DNA of 64,000 bases from the NCBI GenBank assembly GCA_904374385.1, contig CAJFGA010000001.1:36666-100665 (forward strand), in the 5' to 3' direction. Of this stretch, positions 1 through 10,575 are shown one piece after another. This DNA is from an uncultured Clostridia bacterium (GTDB taxonomy: Bacteria; Bacillota; Clostridia; Christensenellales; Borkfalkiaceae). The notes below the pieces were generated by a model. The model was not told the DNA's origin, did not search any database, and worked only from the letters and a program-made list of their open reading frames with translations. Position 1 is the stretch's first letter. Each line of letters opens with the position of its first letter. The position numbers and the translations under genes are program-made.

Positions 1-555
1 GCCCGGCACGATCTCCATGCTCTTGGGCGCGTCTATGACCTCTATTTCTATCTGCGTATCGTTGAATTTGCCCGCGCGCAGATCTTCGAGCAGTTTTGCG
101 TCGAAAACTTCCTTCGCCAATTCGCCCCGCTCCGATTTTTTCATTTCGGAAAGGATAGAAACGATCTTCTTTTCGGCGACGCCTTCCGCCTTAACGGCGA
201 CCTCCTTCATCTTTTCCTCTTTGACGAGGCGGATCGAGCATTCGACGAGGTCGCGGATCATGCTCTCCACGTCGCGCCCCACATAACCGACCTCGGTATA
301 CTTGGTCGCCTCCACTTTGATGAAGGGCGCTTTTACGAGCTTGGCGAGCCGCCTTGCGATCTCCGTTTTGCCGACGCCCGTAGGCCCCTTCATGATGATG
401 TTTTTGGGCGTGATCTCTTCGCGGTCTGCCTCGGAAAGCCTGCTCCTCCTGTAACGGTTGCGCAGGGCGATCGCGACGGCGCGCTTCGCCTTATCCTGCC
501 CGATGATGTATTTATCCAATTCATTCACGATCTGTTTGGGTGAAAGCTGATTCAT
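1..555 (-). CDS. hslU: ATP-dependent protease ATPase subunit HslU (partial, C-terminus beyond left edge)
   Basis: Reverse-strand reading from 555: [37 protein letters not shown]...[19 protein letters not shown]; Walker A present; directly downstream of hslV. Confidence 0.93.
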   Translation of the reverse strand, partial: MNQLSPKQIVNELDKYIIGQDKAKRAVAIALRNRYRRSRLSEADREEITPKNIIMKGPTGVGKTEIARRLAKLVKAPFIKVEATKYTEVGYVGRDVESMIRDLVECSIRLVKEEKMKEVAVKAEGVAEKKIVSILSEMKKSERGELAKEVFDAKLLEDLRAGKFNDTQIEIEVIDAPKSMEIVPG

Positions 556-575
556 ATATTGCACCTCCCGCGCGT

Positions 576-1109
576 TTACACGACCTCGACCGTGATATGG
601 TCGTTCGTATATACGCAGATCTCGCTCGCTATTTTGAGCGCTTTATAAGCGATCTCCTCGGCGGAGTCGTTCGTTTCCTTTGCGAGGGCGCGCGCAGCCG
701 CAAGCGCATAGTTGCCGCCGCTGCCGATCGCGCAGACGCCGCCGTCCGGCTCGATGACCTCGCCGCCGCCGTTGATGACCAAAAGCAGATCTTTGTCCGC
801 CACGATCATCATCGCCTCCAGTTTCCTCGCACGGTCTGTGCGCCAAAGTTCGGCAAGCTCCACAGCGGAACGCATGAGATTCCCCGAAAATTTGTTCAGC
901 ATTCCCTCAAACCTTTCGGAGAGAGAGAACGCGTCGGAAACGCTTCCCGCAAAGCCCAAAATAACTTTTCCGTCGTAAATGCGGCGCACCTTGACCGCAT
1001 TGCTCTTGAACACGACCGATTCGCCCATAGTGACCTGTCCGTCGCCGGCGATCGCCGTTTTGCCGTCCTTTTTGACGGCACATATCGTTGTACCCCTGAA
1101 TTCAGGCAT
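576..1109 (-). CDS. hslV: ATP-dependent protease subunit HslV (ClpQ)
   Basis: ORF with N-terminal [24 protein letters not shown] and [14 protein letters not shown]; next to hslU. Confidence 0.96.
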   Translation of the reverse strand: MPEFRGTTICAVKKDGKTAIAGDGQVTMGESVVFKSNAVKVRRIYDGKVILGFAGSVSDAFSLSERFEGMLNKFSGNLMRSAVELAELWRTDRARKLEAMMIVADKDLLLVINGGGEVIEPDGGVCAIGSGGNYALAAARALAKETNDSAEEIAYKALKIASEICVYTNDHITVEVV

Positions 1110-1124
1110 GATCTTTTCTCCTTT

Positions 1125-2456
1125 TTATATTTCTTGCTCCGCAAAAGCGCTCGCCGCATATTCTTTGAGCTCTTCCGCGACCTGTAAAGCCCGCTCCGCG
1201 AGCATGCGCTTTTTGAGCGCCTTGTCGCGCACTTCCTGCCCGAGCGGGCGCAGAATGCCGTAATTGGCGTTCATCGGCTGAAAATCTTCGTTCGGCGAAG
1301 AAACATGCAGCGCCAACGCTCCGATGACCGTGCGCGCATCCGCGGGCAGAGGATCTTTTCCGCACAATTTCAGCGCACAGTTCGCCGCCGCCCAAATGCC
1401 GCTCGCGGCGCTCTCCACATACCCCTCGACGCCCGTCATCTGCCCCGCAAAAAAAACATGCCCGTTCTCACGCCACGAAAGATCCGCCCGCAAAATACGG
1501 GGGGAATGGAGAAAGGTATTGCGGTGCATGACGCCGTAGCGCAGAAATTCAGCGTTTTTCAGCGCCGGGATCATGGAAAACACTCTTTTTTGTTCGGGGA
1601 ATTTCAGGTTGGTTTGGCATCCTACGAGGTTGTATGCCGTGCCCTCGCAATTTTCCTTGCGAAGCTGCAACACCGCATACGGGCGTTTGCCGTTCTCGTC
1701 GTACAGTCCGACAGGCTTGAACGTGCCGAATCGGAGGGTATCACGCCCCCGCGACGCCATGATTTCGACGGGCATACAGCCTTCAAACACGTCGCGCTTT
1801 TCAAAATCCCGGGCAATGACCCGTTCCGCCGAAAGGAGAGCGTCTACGAACGCCTCATATTCTTCCCTGTTCATCGGGCAATTGACATAATCGCCGCTCC
1901 CCTTGCCGTAGCGGTCGGCGGTGAACGTCTTTGCATAGTCGATGCTCGACGCGGATACGATAGGCGCAGCCGCATCATAAAAAAACAGGTTGCCGCCGAA
2001 ACGTTCGGCAAGTTTTGCAGCGAACCTTTCCCCGGTCAACGGGCCGGTGGCCACGATGCAGGGAGATTCGGGAATTTCCTCTTCCTCCGCGGAAACGAAC
2101 GAGATGTTCGGCATGCCGCGCAGCTTTTGCGTGACATATGCGGCAAAGGCGTGCCGGTCTACGGCGAGAGCGCCCCCCGCCGGGACGCGGGTCGCCGCCG
2201 CCGCTTCCATCGTCACGGAGCCCAAAATCCGCATTTCTTCCTTTAAAAGCCCGCATGCGTTGCCGTATACGTCGTCACTCTTCAAGGAATTGCTGCACAC
2301 GAGTTCGCAGAAATTTTGATCTGCATGGGCGGGTGTAAACCGTTGGGGCTTCATGTCGACGAGGGTGACCGCAAAGCCGTGCGATGCCAAATAGTGCGCC
2401 GCCTCGCAGCCCGCGAGCCCCGCGCCGATCACTTTAACGCCTTGTTGCCCCTTCAA
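1125..2456 (-). CDS. trmFO: Methylenetetrahydrofolate-tRNA-(uracil-5-)-methyltransferase TrmFO
   Basis: VKVIGAGLAGCEAAHYLASHGFAVTLVDMKP... typical TrmFO; likely TTG start at 2456 after GGAGGAAGG. Confidence 0.93.
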   Translation of the reverse strand: MKGQQGVKVIGAGLAGCEAAHYLASHGFAVTLVDMKPQRFTPAHADQNFCELVCSNSLKSDDVYGNACGLLKEEMRILGSVTMEAAAATRVPAGGALAVDRHAFAAYVTQKLRGMPNISFVSAEEEEIPESPCIVATGPLTGERFAAKLAERFGGNLFFYDAAAPIVSASSIDYAKTFTADRYGKGSGDYVNCPMNREEYEAFVDALLSAERVIARDFEKRDVFEGCMPVEIMASRGRDTLRFGTFKPVGLYDENGKRPYAVLQLRKENCEGTAYNLVGCQTNLKFPEQKRVFSMIPALKNAEFLRYGVMHRNTFLHSPRILRADLSWRENGHVFFAGQMTGVEGYVESAASGIWAAANCALKLCGKDPLPADARTVIGALALHVSSPNEDFQPMNANYGILRPLGQEVRDKALKKRMLAERALQVAEELKEYAASAFAEQEI

Positions 2457-2500
2457 GCTCCCTTCCTCCAAAAAAAGTTGGCACTGTCATTTGCCGATTG

Positions 2501-2527
2501 TCAGCACTCTTTAATTATGAGTGCTAA
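2501..2527. promoter_or_regulatory. CIRCE element (HrcA operator)
   Basis: TCAGCACTC-N9-GAGTGCTAA; one mismatch to TTAGCACTC-N9-GAGTGCTAA. Confidence 0.9.
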
Positions 2528-2531
2528 ATTT

Positions 2532-2560
2532 ATTATATCCCTTCTTTTTGCACCTGTCAA
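2532..2560 (-). promoter_or_regulatory. Sigma-A promoter for the trmFO-hslVU operon
   Basis: Minus strand TTGACA - 17 nt - TATAAT, immediately upstream of the CIRCE. Confidence 0.85.
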
Positions 2561-2627
2561 GGGATTTATAAACATTTTTTGCGCACAAACACAAAAAGCT
2601 TGTGAAAACCTCTTTCACAGAATGGCG

Positions 2628-4952
2628 TTACTGCCCGTCTGCGGCGCCTTCCTGCGGCTTTTGCGGGGCGGAAGGCTCTTCTTTTTCGATATAATCGCAG
2701 GAAGAGCATTTGATCTGCTTTCCCTTTTTGACGAGATATTTGCCGCATTGGGGGCACTTGCCGCCCGTGGGCAGATCCCAGCTCATGAACTTGCAGGCAG
2801 GATACCTCGAACAGCTGTAATAAACTTTGCCCGCCTTGCTCTTCAGCCTTTCGGTAGGCGCGCCGCATACGGGGCAGGTGCCTGCCAATTCAGAAATGCG
2901 TTTGTTGGTGCCGCACTTGATGCAATTGAGATATTTGCCGTATTTGCCCGTGCGATAAATCATTTTTTCCCCGCACTTGGGGCAGGGAATATCCGATACT
3001 TCGCTTTCATAAGGAAGAATGGTCGAACATTCCGGATAATTGGGACATGCGAGGAATTTACCGTATTTGCCGCTTTTGACCACCATGTTGGCGCCGCACT
3101 TGGGGCATTTGGTTTCGGATATTTCCGCCCCCTCGCTCTTGATGTTGGAACAGGCGGGATAGTTGGAACAGGCGAGATAGCTGCCGTAGCGGCCCGTCTT
3201 TCTGACCATCGGATGCCCGCACTTTTCGCAGAGGATATCGGTCGGTTCGGCGCCGTCATTGGCCGCAAAAACGAGTTTTTCTGCAAAAGGCGGATAGAAA
3301 TCGGCGATGATCTTGTGCCAATCTTCCCCGCCGTCCTCGATGTGGTCGAGCTGATCCTCCATTTTCGCCGTGAATCCGACATCCATGATGTCGGTAAAAT
3401 ATTTCATCAATAGATCGGTGATTTGATAGGCGACCTCGGTAGGGACCATATATTTGCCGTCTTTGGTCACATATTTGCGGCGGTTCAGCACGGAAATGAT
3501 GGATGCATATGTGGAGGGACGGCCGATGCCCTTATCTTCCATCGCTTTGACGAGGGATGCATCCGTGTAGCGGAGCGGCGGCTTTGTGAATTTCTGCTCG
3601 GGCAGCAGGCGCACGAGGTCGACCTCTTCCCCTTCCTTTAAATCGGGCAAAAGTTTGCTCGTTTCCGCTTCGTCGTCCTCCTTTTTGGAAACTTCCTGGT
3701 AGACGGCGGTAAAGCCGGCAAATTGCAGCGTTTTGCCGCTCGCTTTAAAGGTATAGCCGCTGTTGTCGATTTTGATCTGCACGCTGTTGTAGATCGCTTC
3801 GCTCATCTGCGAGGCGATAAAGCGCTCATAAATGATTTTATATACGTTATAATGCTTTTTATCCAAAACACCCTTCATGCTTTCGGGAGTGCGGGTGATA
3901 TCGATCGGGCGGATACATTCGTGCGCATCCTGCGCATCCTTCTTGGATTTATAAAAATTGGGCTTTGCCGGTACATATTCCTTGCCGTACTTTTCCGCAA
4001 TGTACCCGCGCGCGCGTTCCTGCGCCTCGGCGGAAACGCGCACCGAATCGGTACGGATATAGGTGACGAGTGCGATATGCCCTTCCTGTTCGGTATCGAC
4101 GCCCTCATAGAGATGCTGCGCGACGAGCATGACCTCGGGCGAGGTCATGCCGAATTTATTGGACGCATCCTGCTGGAGGGTAGACGTGGTAAAGGGAGCG
4201 GGAGCATGCGACTTCGTGACGCTTTTTTTGACTTCTTTGACGGTATACGGCTTGCCGTCTATGGCGGCAAGGAGGGCGTCCGTCTCCTCTTTATTGGAGG
4301 GCTTATATTTTTTCCCGCCCTTTTCGGAGAGAAGTGCCTTAAACGGCGCATACGCCTTGGGACGATCCTGCAGTTCCGCATTGACGTTCCAATACTCTTC
4401 GGGTACGAACGCCTGAATTTCGCGCTCGCGGTCTACGATGAGGCGAAGCGCCACCGACTGCACGCGGCCTGCCGACAGCCCCGAACGGATGCGTTTACAG
4501 AGCAAGGGCGACAGCTTATAGCCCACCAACCGATCCAAAACGCGGCGCGCCTGCTGCGCGTCGACGAGGTTGTAATCGATCTCGCGCGGGTGCTGCAACG
4601 CGTTCGTGACGGCGGCGGGGGAAATTTCGTTGAACTCGATGCGATTTTTGCCGTCTTTGAGCTTCAATACATTTTTCAAATGCCAAGAAATCGCCTCCCC
4701 TTCCCGATCGGGGTCGGTCGCAAGATAGACATTGTCCGCTTTCGTAGCCTCGTCAGTGAGCCGCTTGATGACCGCCTTCTTATCAGGAGTGATGACGTAA
4801 GTCGGCTCGAAGTTATTGGCGATATCGACCCCCAAACGTTTTTCGGGAAGGTCGCGCACATGCCCGCCGGAAGCATCCACTTTATACTTCCCTTTTAAAT
4901 ATTTTGAAATCGTTTTCGCCTTGGAAGGCGATTCGACAATGATCAAATCCAT
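2628..4952 (-). CDS. topA: DNA topoisomerase I
   Basis: MDLIIVESPSKAKTISKYLKGKYKVDASGGHVRDLP...; IRTDSVRVS active-site region; several C-terminal C4 zinc ribbons. Confidence 0.97.
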   Translation of the reverse strand: MDLIIVESPSKAKTISKYLKGKYKVDASGGHVRDLPEKRLGVDIANNFEPTYVITPDKKAVIKRLTDEATKADNVYLATDPDREGEAISWHLKNVLKLKDGKNRIEFNEISPAAVTNALQHPREIDYNLVDAQQARRVLDRLVGYKLSPLLCKRIRSGLSAGRVQSVALRLIVDREREIQAFVPEEYWNVNAELQDRPKAYAPFKALLSEKGGKKYKPSNKEETDALLAAIDGKPYTVKEVKKSVTKSHAPAPFTTSTLQQDASNKFGMTSPEVMLVAQHLYEGVDTEQEGHIALVTYIRTDSVRVSAEAQERARGYIAEKYGKEYVPAKPNFYKSKKDAQDAHECIRPIDITRTPESMKGVLDKKHYNVYKIIYERFIASQMSEAIYNSVQIKIDNSGYTFKASGKTLQFAGFTAVYQEVSKKEDDEAETSKLLPDLKEGEEVDLVRLLPEQKFTKPPLRYTDASLVKAMEDKGIGRPSTYASIISVLNRRKYVTKDGKYMVPTEVAYQITDLLMKYFTDIMDVGFTAKMEDQLDHIEDGGEDWHKIIADFYPPFAEKLVFAANDGAEPTDILCEKCGHPMVRKTGRYGSYLACSNYPACSNIKSEGAEISETKCPKCGANMVVKSGKYGKFLACPNYPECSTILPYESEVSDIPCPKCGEKMIYRTGKYGKYLNCIKCGTNKRISELAGTCPVCGAPTERLKSKAGKVYYSCSRYPACKFMSWDLPTGGKCPQCGKYLVKKGKQIKCSSCDYIEKEEPSAPQKPQEGAADGQ

Positions 4953-5094
4953 AGAATAAAATTCTCCTTCGCGCCGACCGTACATTCCCTGCCGGCTTGA
5001 TTTTGGGAGGCTTGCGCGGCAACCCGCTGCATGATACGCGATCTGCCGCCCTTCCTGTTTTCGGATTTCCCCTGCAGCAAAAACTTTGCGGTCC

Positions 5095-6168
5095 CTACGT
5101 TTTTGCCCAGCGGTTTCCGCCGCAGGAAACCAATTTCTTTTTCATCGCCAGCATGATCAGTACGGGGGAAAGTTCGTGTTCCTTTTTGCCCGTTTTTGCC
5201 GCAATTTCGGAAATGTGCAGCGGCGCGCCGCCGAAGCAGTCGTATACCTGCTGCTCCGCCGAAGAGAGGGTTTCCGATTCCTTTTCGGTCAAGTTTATAC
5301 CAAAAACCGAAGTGATGTCAACTAAATCTTCGGTCAATTTTGCATAATCTTTGATGAGTTGATTGCATCCGGCGCCCATCGGATCGCCGATCGCATACGG
5401 AAAAGCGAACACGTCCCGCCCGAAATCATACGCATACCGCGCCGTGATGCGCGTGCCGCTCTTTTCTCCGCCAGACACGACGAGCACGCCCTCCGCAAGC
5501 CCCGCAATGATGCGGTTGCGCGCGGGAAAAGTATATTTGCGCGCCGATTGAGCGGGCGCATATTCCGTGACGAGAAGCCCGCGCTCGGCGACCCGTTCCA
5601 GCAGTTTGCCGTTCTCCGCGGAGGAAAGATGCGAAAAACCGAAAGCCAGCACGCAGATGATCCTTCCGCTTTCGAGCGCCCCCGCGATCGCCGCGGTGTC
5701 GCCGCCGTCGGCATGCCCCGTAACGATGACGAAGGCACGGCTCAGCCCCTGCGCGATGCGTTCCGCCCGCTTTGCCGCCTGCGGCGGCGTACGGCGGGAG
5801 CCGACGATCGCAAATTTGCGCTCATGCAGGAGCGCGAGATTCCCCTTGCAGTACAGGATAAAGGGCGGCTCATCGGCGGCGCGCAGCGCTTCGGGATAAT
5901 CCTCGGAAAAACAGGTCACGCAGGCGATGCCCGCCCTTTCGTAAGCGCTTAAAACGCCCTGTAAATACGCCGCATCGTACAGCGAAGCGCGCATCTTTTC
6001 GAGCATTTCTTCCCCGACGACGGCGCCGATCTCCCGCTCTTTTTCGAAAAAGCGTGAAACCGCCGCATAGGGGTCGCGAAACATCTTTAAAACGGCAGCC
6101 TTTTTTGCATAGTCGAGCAAAAAGCTGTCCAGCCAGATCATCGCCTTTTCCTCTTTCGTGTAGCCCAT
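5095..6168 (-). CDS. dprA: DNA-processing protein DprA
   Basis: FAIVGSRRTPPQAAKRAERIAQGLS...GHADGGDTAAIAGAL; SAEQQVYDCF winged-helix C-terminus; between topA and yifB. Confidence 0.93.
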   Translation of the reverse strand: MGYTKEEKAMIWLDSFLLDYAKKAAVLKMFRDPYAAVSRFFEKEREIGAVVGEEMLEKMRASLYDAAYLQGVLSAYERAGIACVTCFSEDYPEALRAADEPPFILYCKGNLALLHERKFAIVGSRRTPPQAAKRAERIAQGLSRAFVIVTGHADGGDTAAIAGALESGRIICVLAFGFSHLSSAENGKLLERVAERGLLVTEYAPAQSARKYTFPARNRIIAGLAEGVLVVSGGEKSGTRITARYAYDFGRDVFAFPYAIGDPMGAGCNQLIKDYAKLTEDLVDITSVFGINLTEKESETLSSAEQQVYDCFGGAPLHISEIAAKTGKKEHELSPVLIMLAMKKKLVSCGGNRWAKT

Positions 6169-6190
6169 ATCCTCCCTCCCCCTCGCGTCA

Positions 6191-7705
6191 TCAAGACATG
6201 TTGTCATATTTGCGATAGGAAACGGCCTCCAAAATATGTTCGGGGCAGATCCGCTCGCTTTCCGCCATATCCGCGATTGTGCGCGCCACCTTGATAATGC
6301 GCGAGCGCGCCCGCGCCGAAAGTTTGAGACTTTCAAACGACATGCGCAGAATTTCCTCGCACTCCCTGCTCAATAAACAAAATTTTTTCAGCTCACGCTC
6401 GCCCATATCCGAATTGGTCAGCGGGCCGCTGAATCGCGCGCGCTGTACTTCGCGCGCACGCTCTACCCGTTTTTTGACTGCCGCGCTGTTCTCTTCAAGT
6501 GCGGCGCCGGCGAGATCTTCGTATTTGACGGTATCCACTTCTACCTGGATATCGATGCGGTCGAGCAGCGGCCCGCTGACGCGGGCGCGATATTTGCGGA
6601 TCGCCGCAGGGGTGCAAGTGCATACCCTGTCCGCCGAGCCGTAATTTCCGCACGGGCATGGATTCATACTGGCGCACAGCATGAAATTGGCGGGAAACGT
6701 GACCGCCCCGCCCGAACGGGTCACGGTGATGACGCCGTCTTCCAAGGGCTGACGGAGCGCTTCGAGTGTAGAGCGGTGATATTCCGGCATTTCGTCGAGG
6801 AACAGAACGCCGTGATGCGCCAAACTGATTTCGCCGGGCTTCACCGTACGCGTACCGCCGCCGCACATGGAAACGGTGGTCGCCGTGTGGTGCGGAGAAC
6901 GGAAAGGACGGATATCGACGATGCCGCCCGCGCCGAGGATGCCCGCCACCGAATGAATTTTCGTGACTTCGAGCGCTTCTTCAAAGGTCATATCGGGCAT
7001 GATGCCGGGGATGCACCGCGCCAGCATCGTCTTACCTGTGCCGGGCGGTCCGATCAGCAGGATATTGTGCCCGCCCGCCACGGCCACTTCCAGCGCGCGC
7101 TTTGCCGTCGCCTGTCCCTTGACATACGCCATGTCGAATTTATATTCCCCTTTTACGCCCCGTTCATAAGCGCGTACGGGCACGGGCGAGAGGGGCTTAA
7201 GCCCGCTGAGATGATCCATGACGGCCGAAAGGTTTTCCGCGGCGATCGCTTCGATCCCCTCAATGTATGCCGCTTCCGCCGCGTTGCCCGCGGGAATGAT
7301 AAACGTTTTATAGCCCGCCGCCTTCGCCGAAATGAGCAGGGGCAGGATACCTGTCGCGGGGCGCAGCGCTCCGTCAAGAGCGAGTTCGCCCAAAAAAACG
7401 ATCCCTTCGCAATCCGCTTTGAGCTGACCGGTCGCTTTTAATATGCCGACGGCGATGGCGAGGTCAAAGGCGGAGCCCTCCTTTTTGATATCCGCGGGGG
7501 CGAGGTTGACGGTGATCTTTTGCAGCGGGAATTTTCTGCCGCTGTTTTTGAGAGCGGAGCGCACCCGCTCGCGGCTCTCTTTGACGGCGGCATCGGGCAG
7601 CCCGACCAATTCGTAAGCGGGGATGCCGTTGTTGATGTCCGTTTCTGCCGTGACGGGCACGCCGTCAAGCCCCACGAGGGCAAAACTTGTGACCTTGGAT
7701 AACAT
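6191..7705 (-). CDS. YifB family Mg chelatase-like AAA ATPase (ComM)
   Basis: MLSKVTSFALVGLDGVPVTAETDINNGIPAYELVGLPDAAVKESRERVRSAL; GPPGTGKTMLARCIPGIMP. Confidence 0.95.
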   Translation of the reverse strand: MLSKVTSFALVGLDGVPVTAETDINNGIPAYELVGLPDAAVKESRERVRSALKNSGRKFPLQKITVNLAPADIKKEGSAFDLAIAVGILKATGQLKADCEGIVFLGELALDGALRPATGILPLLISAKAAGYKTFIIPAGNAAEAAYIEGIEAIAAENLSAVMDHLSGLKPLSPVPVRAYERGVKGEYKFDMAYVKGQATAKRALEVAVAGGHNILLIGPPGTGKTMLARCIPGIMPDMTFEEALEVTKIHSVAGILGAGGIVDIRPFRSPHHTATTVSMCGGGTRTVKPGEISLAHHGVLFLDEMPEYHRSTLEALRQPLEDGVITVTRSGGAVTFPANFMLCASMNPCPCGNYGSADRVCTCTPAAIRKYRARVSGPLLDRIDIQVEVDTVKYEDLAGAALEENSAAVKKRVERAREVQRARFSGPLTNSDMGERELKKFCLLSRECEEILRMSFESLKLSARARSRIIKVARTIADMAESERICPEHILEAVSYRKYDNMS

Positions 7706-7764
7706 GATTTTCTCCTTTCCCGAAGAAAAGAAAAACTCCGCGCGAGGCGGAATTTTTCTCACAG

Positions 7765-9924
7765 TCAGATCCTGTAAAAGCCGTTATTGATAAAGGTCGT
7801 CCAACCGAAACAGTAACGCGCCGCCGACGCAAACGTCGGGAAGCAGAACGTCATCGGCAGCATCAAAATAAAGACGACCGCGTAGACGATGAGAAGGGCG
7901 AAAAGCACCTTCACCGATTTATTCATCTGTATCCCGAGGACGCTCGTCCGTGCGCTTTTGTCGTGAACGTATGCCGTATAAAAGGTCAGCGGGATAAAGC
8001 CGATATAGAACACGCTGAACAGCAAACTATGCGCCGCGCTCGCATTCGGCGAAAAGGCATAGCTCAATAGCGAAGTGAGAAGGCCGAGCAGGAACACGAG
8101 ATAGACCCGCAGGATGCGCCCCGAATACTTGGAAGCGTACGCGCCCTTTCTTCCGCCCGTGGCAAGGTACAGGATGGCATATACCGTCATGAAGATAAAT
8201 CCGACCAGTGCCGTCAGCATGATCGCGGGATTGAGCTGCGCGTTCAGTGCAAGGTATCGGCTGCCTTCGGATGCGGACAGGAGAGTCGCCCCTTTCAGAC
8301 CGATCAGCCAGCCGAAGGCATTGGAGGCGTTCGCCGCCGTATAGGAGGTCACGTTGCCGACCGTAAAGCTGTCGCCCAATGCGTGCAAGAGAAGATTGAA
8401 GATCCCCAAAACGGGATGTTCGGGATCCGCTTCGTAAAACCGCACATAGCTGAAATAGGAAGCGAGCGAAGAGAGCAGCGTCACCAAAACGGTGCCCACG
8501 ATAAAGGAAATGAAGAAGAACAGATAGATCAGCTTATTTTTATAACTGCCCTCGCTTGCGAGCGACGCAGACTGTTCTTCATACTCTTCGATATTGGCGC
8601 GCATCTCATCGTCAGAGATATCGGCCGCATTCTTTTCGGACATTTCCCTGCGCAGGCGGCGCTGGTTATACGCATACGCCCTGTGATGGCGGACGGCGCC
8701 GAGCACGAACAGAGCGATAGTGCCGATGCCCAAGATCACCGACTTCGGATCGACCGCAAAGGCAAAGGCAAACGCCAGCCCCGAAAAGAGGACCGAAAGC
8801 GCCGTATAGACGGGCCGTTCGGAAGAGATCCCCCTCGCATAAAATTTATACATGAGGAAGTAGGACAGAACGACAAAGAATGCCGTGATCGGGAAGGACA
8901 GCCCGAGCCGCCCCACCGTGAGCGCCAGCCCGCCGACGGCAAACAATCCGGCAAACAGAAGACCGAAACCGTCGCTTTTAAACAGATCTTTGCCGAAGAA
9001 ATACGCCAGGGCAATGAGCGCCGCCGTAAACAAAAGGGGCATCAGGCGCAGGCCGAACGGGCTTTTGCCGAAGATAAGCGTGCCGAGCGACATAAAGAGC
9101 GCCGAGAGGGGCCCGGAATCGGAATCGATATTGTACACGCTCCCCTCATATACCTGCCCGCCGAGGAAGATGTTGTCGATCTGCATGAGAGAATACATCT
9201 CATCTTCGGTAAAGTTCGTCCAGGCGGCATCTCCGCGGCGCAGGCTGTCCTGCGCGTCGAGCATGCGGACGGCATCCGCCGGGTTGATGCGGAAGGCATC
9301 TCCCAATGCGGGGCGGCTGCTCCAGCCAGAACCGTATGCGGCGGATGCTTCCGCCGCCGTGACATAGGCGGGGATCACGTCGCCCGTTTCATCGATAAAG
9401 ACGATCTCGTTAATCAGCATTTCCGCCTCAACTTGCAGACGGATCAGGCGGTAAGAAGTGCTGAGGGCGTTCGTATTCGCATCTTCGTCGGCGAGGTTAG
9501 CGACGCGCACCCAGTTGTAGTTGGCGCCGGCGATCCCTTTCCCGCTTTCGGAATAGATACTGCCGAACGCCGTGGTACCCAGGCGCGACCTCGACCAAGT
9601 GATGGAAGACGCCGTGGAAGAAGGCACGGTCGCATAATTGAGCGTCACGTCGACATCCGCGCCGAGTTCATCATACACGGAGCCGATATTCAGCCAAATC
9701 TCGTCCAGCCCGGTGCCGTTCTGATAATTCAAATAAAAGACGACGTCGTTGTCGGGTATAGCGCGGTACGCCTTGCCGGGGGACGCCGCACTGCCGATCG
9801 TGCACAGTCCCACGACGAGGAATGCAAGCACCAGGAAAAATGCGGCGCGCGCAAACTTCGATGTGCGCCCGATCGCCTCCTTCAGCTTGCTCGGTTTTTT
9901 GACTTTGTTTACAATGTTTGCCAT
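7765..9924 (-). CDS. Large integral membrane protein, PMT/ArnT-like glycosyltransferase with a non-membrane N-terminal domain
   Basis: Start MANIVNKVKKPSKLKEAIG; many TM segments; DNIFLGGQVYEGSVYNIDSDSGPLSALFMSLGTLIFGKSPFGLRLMPLLF resembles PMT-family luminal loop plus TM region. Confidence 0.65.
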   Translation of the reverse strand: MANIVNKVKKPSKLKEAIGRTSKFARAAFFLVLAFLVVGLCTIGSAASPGKAYRAIPDNDVVFYLNYQNGTGLDEIWLNIGSVYDELGADVDVTLNYATVPSSTASSITWSRSRLGTTAFGSIYSESGKGIAGANYNWVRVANLADEDANTNALSTSYRLIRLQVEAEMLINEIVFIDETGDVIPAYVTAAEASAAYGSGWSSRPALGDAFRINPADAVRMLDAQDSLRRGDAAWTNFTEDEMYSLMQIDNIFLGGQVYEGSVYNIDSDSGPLSALFMSLGTLIFGKSPFGLRLMPLLFTAALIALAYFFGKDLFKSDGFGLLFAGLFAVGGLALTVGRLGLSFPITAFFVVLSYFLMYKFYARGISSERPVYTALSVLFSGLAFAFAFAVDPKSVILGIGTIALFVLGAVRHHRAYAYNQRRLRREMSEKNAADISDDEMRANIEEYEEQSASLASEGSYKNKLIYLFFFISFIVGTVLVTLLSSLASYFSYVRFYEADPEHPVLGIFNLLLHALGDSFTVGNVTSYTAANASNAFGWLIGLKGATLLSASEGSRYLALNAQLNPAIMLTALVGFIFMTVYAILYLATGGRKGAYASKYSGRILRVYLVFLLGLLTSLLSYAFSPNASAAHSLLFSVFYIGFIPLTFYTAYVHDKSARTSVLGIQMNKSVKVLFALLIVYAVVFILMLPMTFCFPTFASAARYCFGWTTFINNGFYRI

Positions 9925-10020
9925 GTTTTTGCTCTTCCGTATTGGATTCGTATATTTTATTATAGCGTAAAATGTGCGAGATGTAAATTGTTTTTCCGCC
10001 AAAGAAAAAAACTTCGCGGC

Positions 10021-10057
10021 AAAAAAAAGGCACCCCTGCCGGGGTGCGCCCTTTTTT
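10021..10057 (-). terminator. Rho-independent terminator after rplS
   Basis: Hairpin GGCACCCCTGCCGGGGTGCGCC flanked by A/T runs. Confidence 0.85.
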
Positions 10058-10075
10058 GCCTTGTGTTCTGCCAAA

Positions 10076-10420
10076 TTATCTGACTTCCTTGATCTTGGCA
10101 GCTTTGCCCGTACGGCCCCTAAGGTAGTACAGCTTTGCGCGGCGGACTTTACCCTTTCTGACCACAGTGATGTCTGCGATCTTCGGGGAATGGACGGGGA
10201 ACGTCCTTTCAACGCCTACACCGTAGGAGAGCCTTCTTACGGTGAACGTCTCTCTGATCCCGCCGTTCTTTTTCGCTATCACGACGCCTTCGAACGCCTG
10301 CAATCTCTCGCGCGTGCCCTCGACGACTTTTACGCTCACTTTAACCGTGTCGCCTACGTTGAAAGCGGGAACGCTGTCTTTGAGATTTTCTTTCTCGATC
10401 GCTTCGATCAATCCTTTCAT
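10076..10420 (-). CDS. rplS: 50S ribosomal protein L19
   Basis: [58 protein letters not shown]; start chosen after GGAGGT. Confidence 0.96.
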   Translation of the reverse strand: MKGLIEAIEKENLKDSVPAFNVGDTVKVSVKVVEGTRERLQAFEGVVIAKKNGGIRETFTVRRLSYGVGVERTFPVHSPKIADITVVRKGKVRRAKLYYLRGRTGKAAKIKEVR

Positions 10421-10575
10421 CGACTTTACCTCCATTGTTACTAAGCGTTCGTGGCCGCAAATGCCAGAGGACCGCCCGAAGTCTTTTGCTATTTTATCAT
10501 ATTTTGCGGCGCAAAGCAACCGTTTTTTGATACGATTTGCGCCTTTTTTATCATTTTTGCGCCGATTTTTATTCT

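Noticed and set aside
540-1187. Long plus-strand ORFs opposite real genes (e.g. 540-1187, 1305-2246, 3723-4898, 8383-10083, 20877-22673, 39410-41539)
   Set aside because: They lie antisense to well-supported conserved genes; long antisense ORFs are expected at this GC content and show no recognisable protein signature
10421-10519. Ribosomal L19 leader RNA upstream of rplS
   Set aside because: Some pairing potential, but I could not match the known leader consensus by eye
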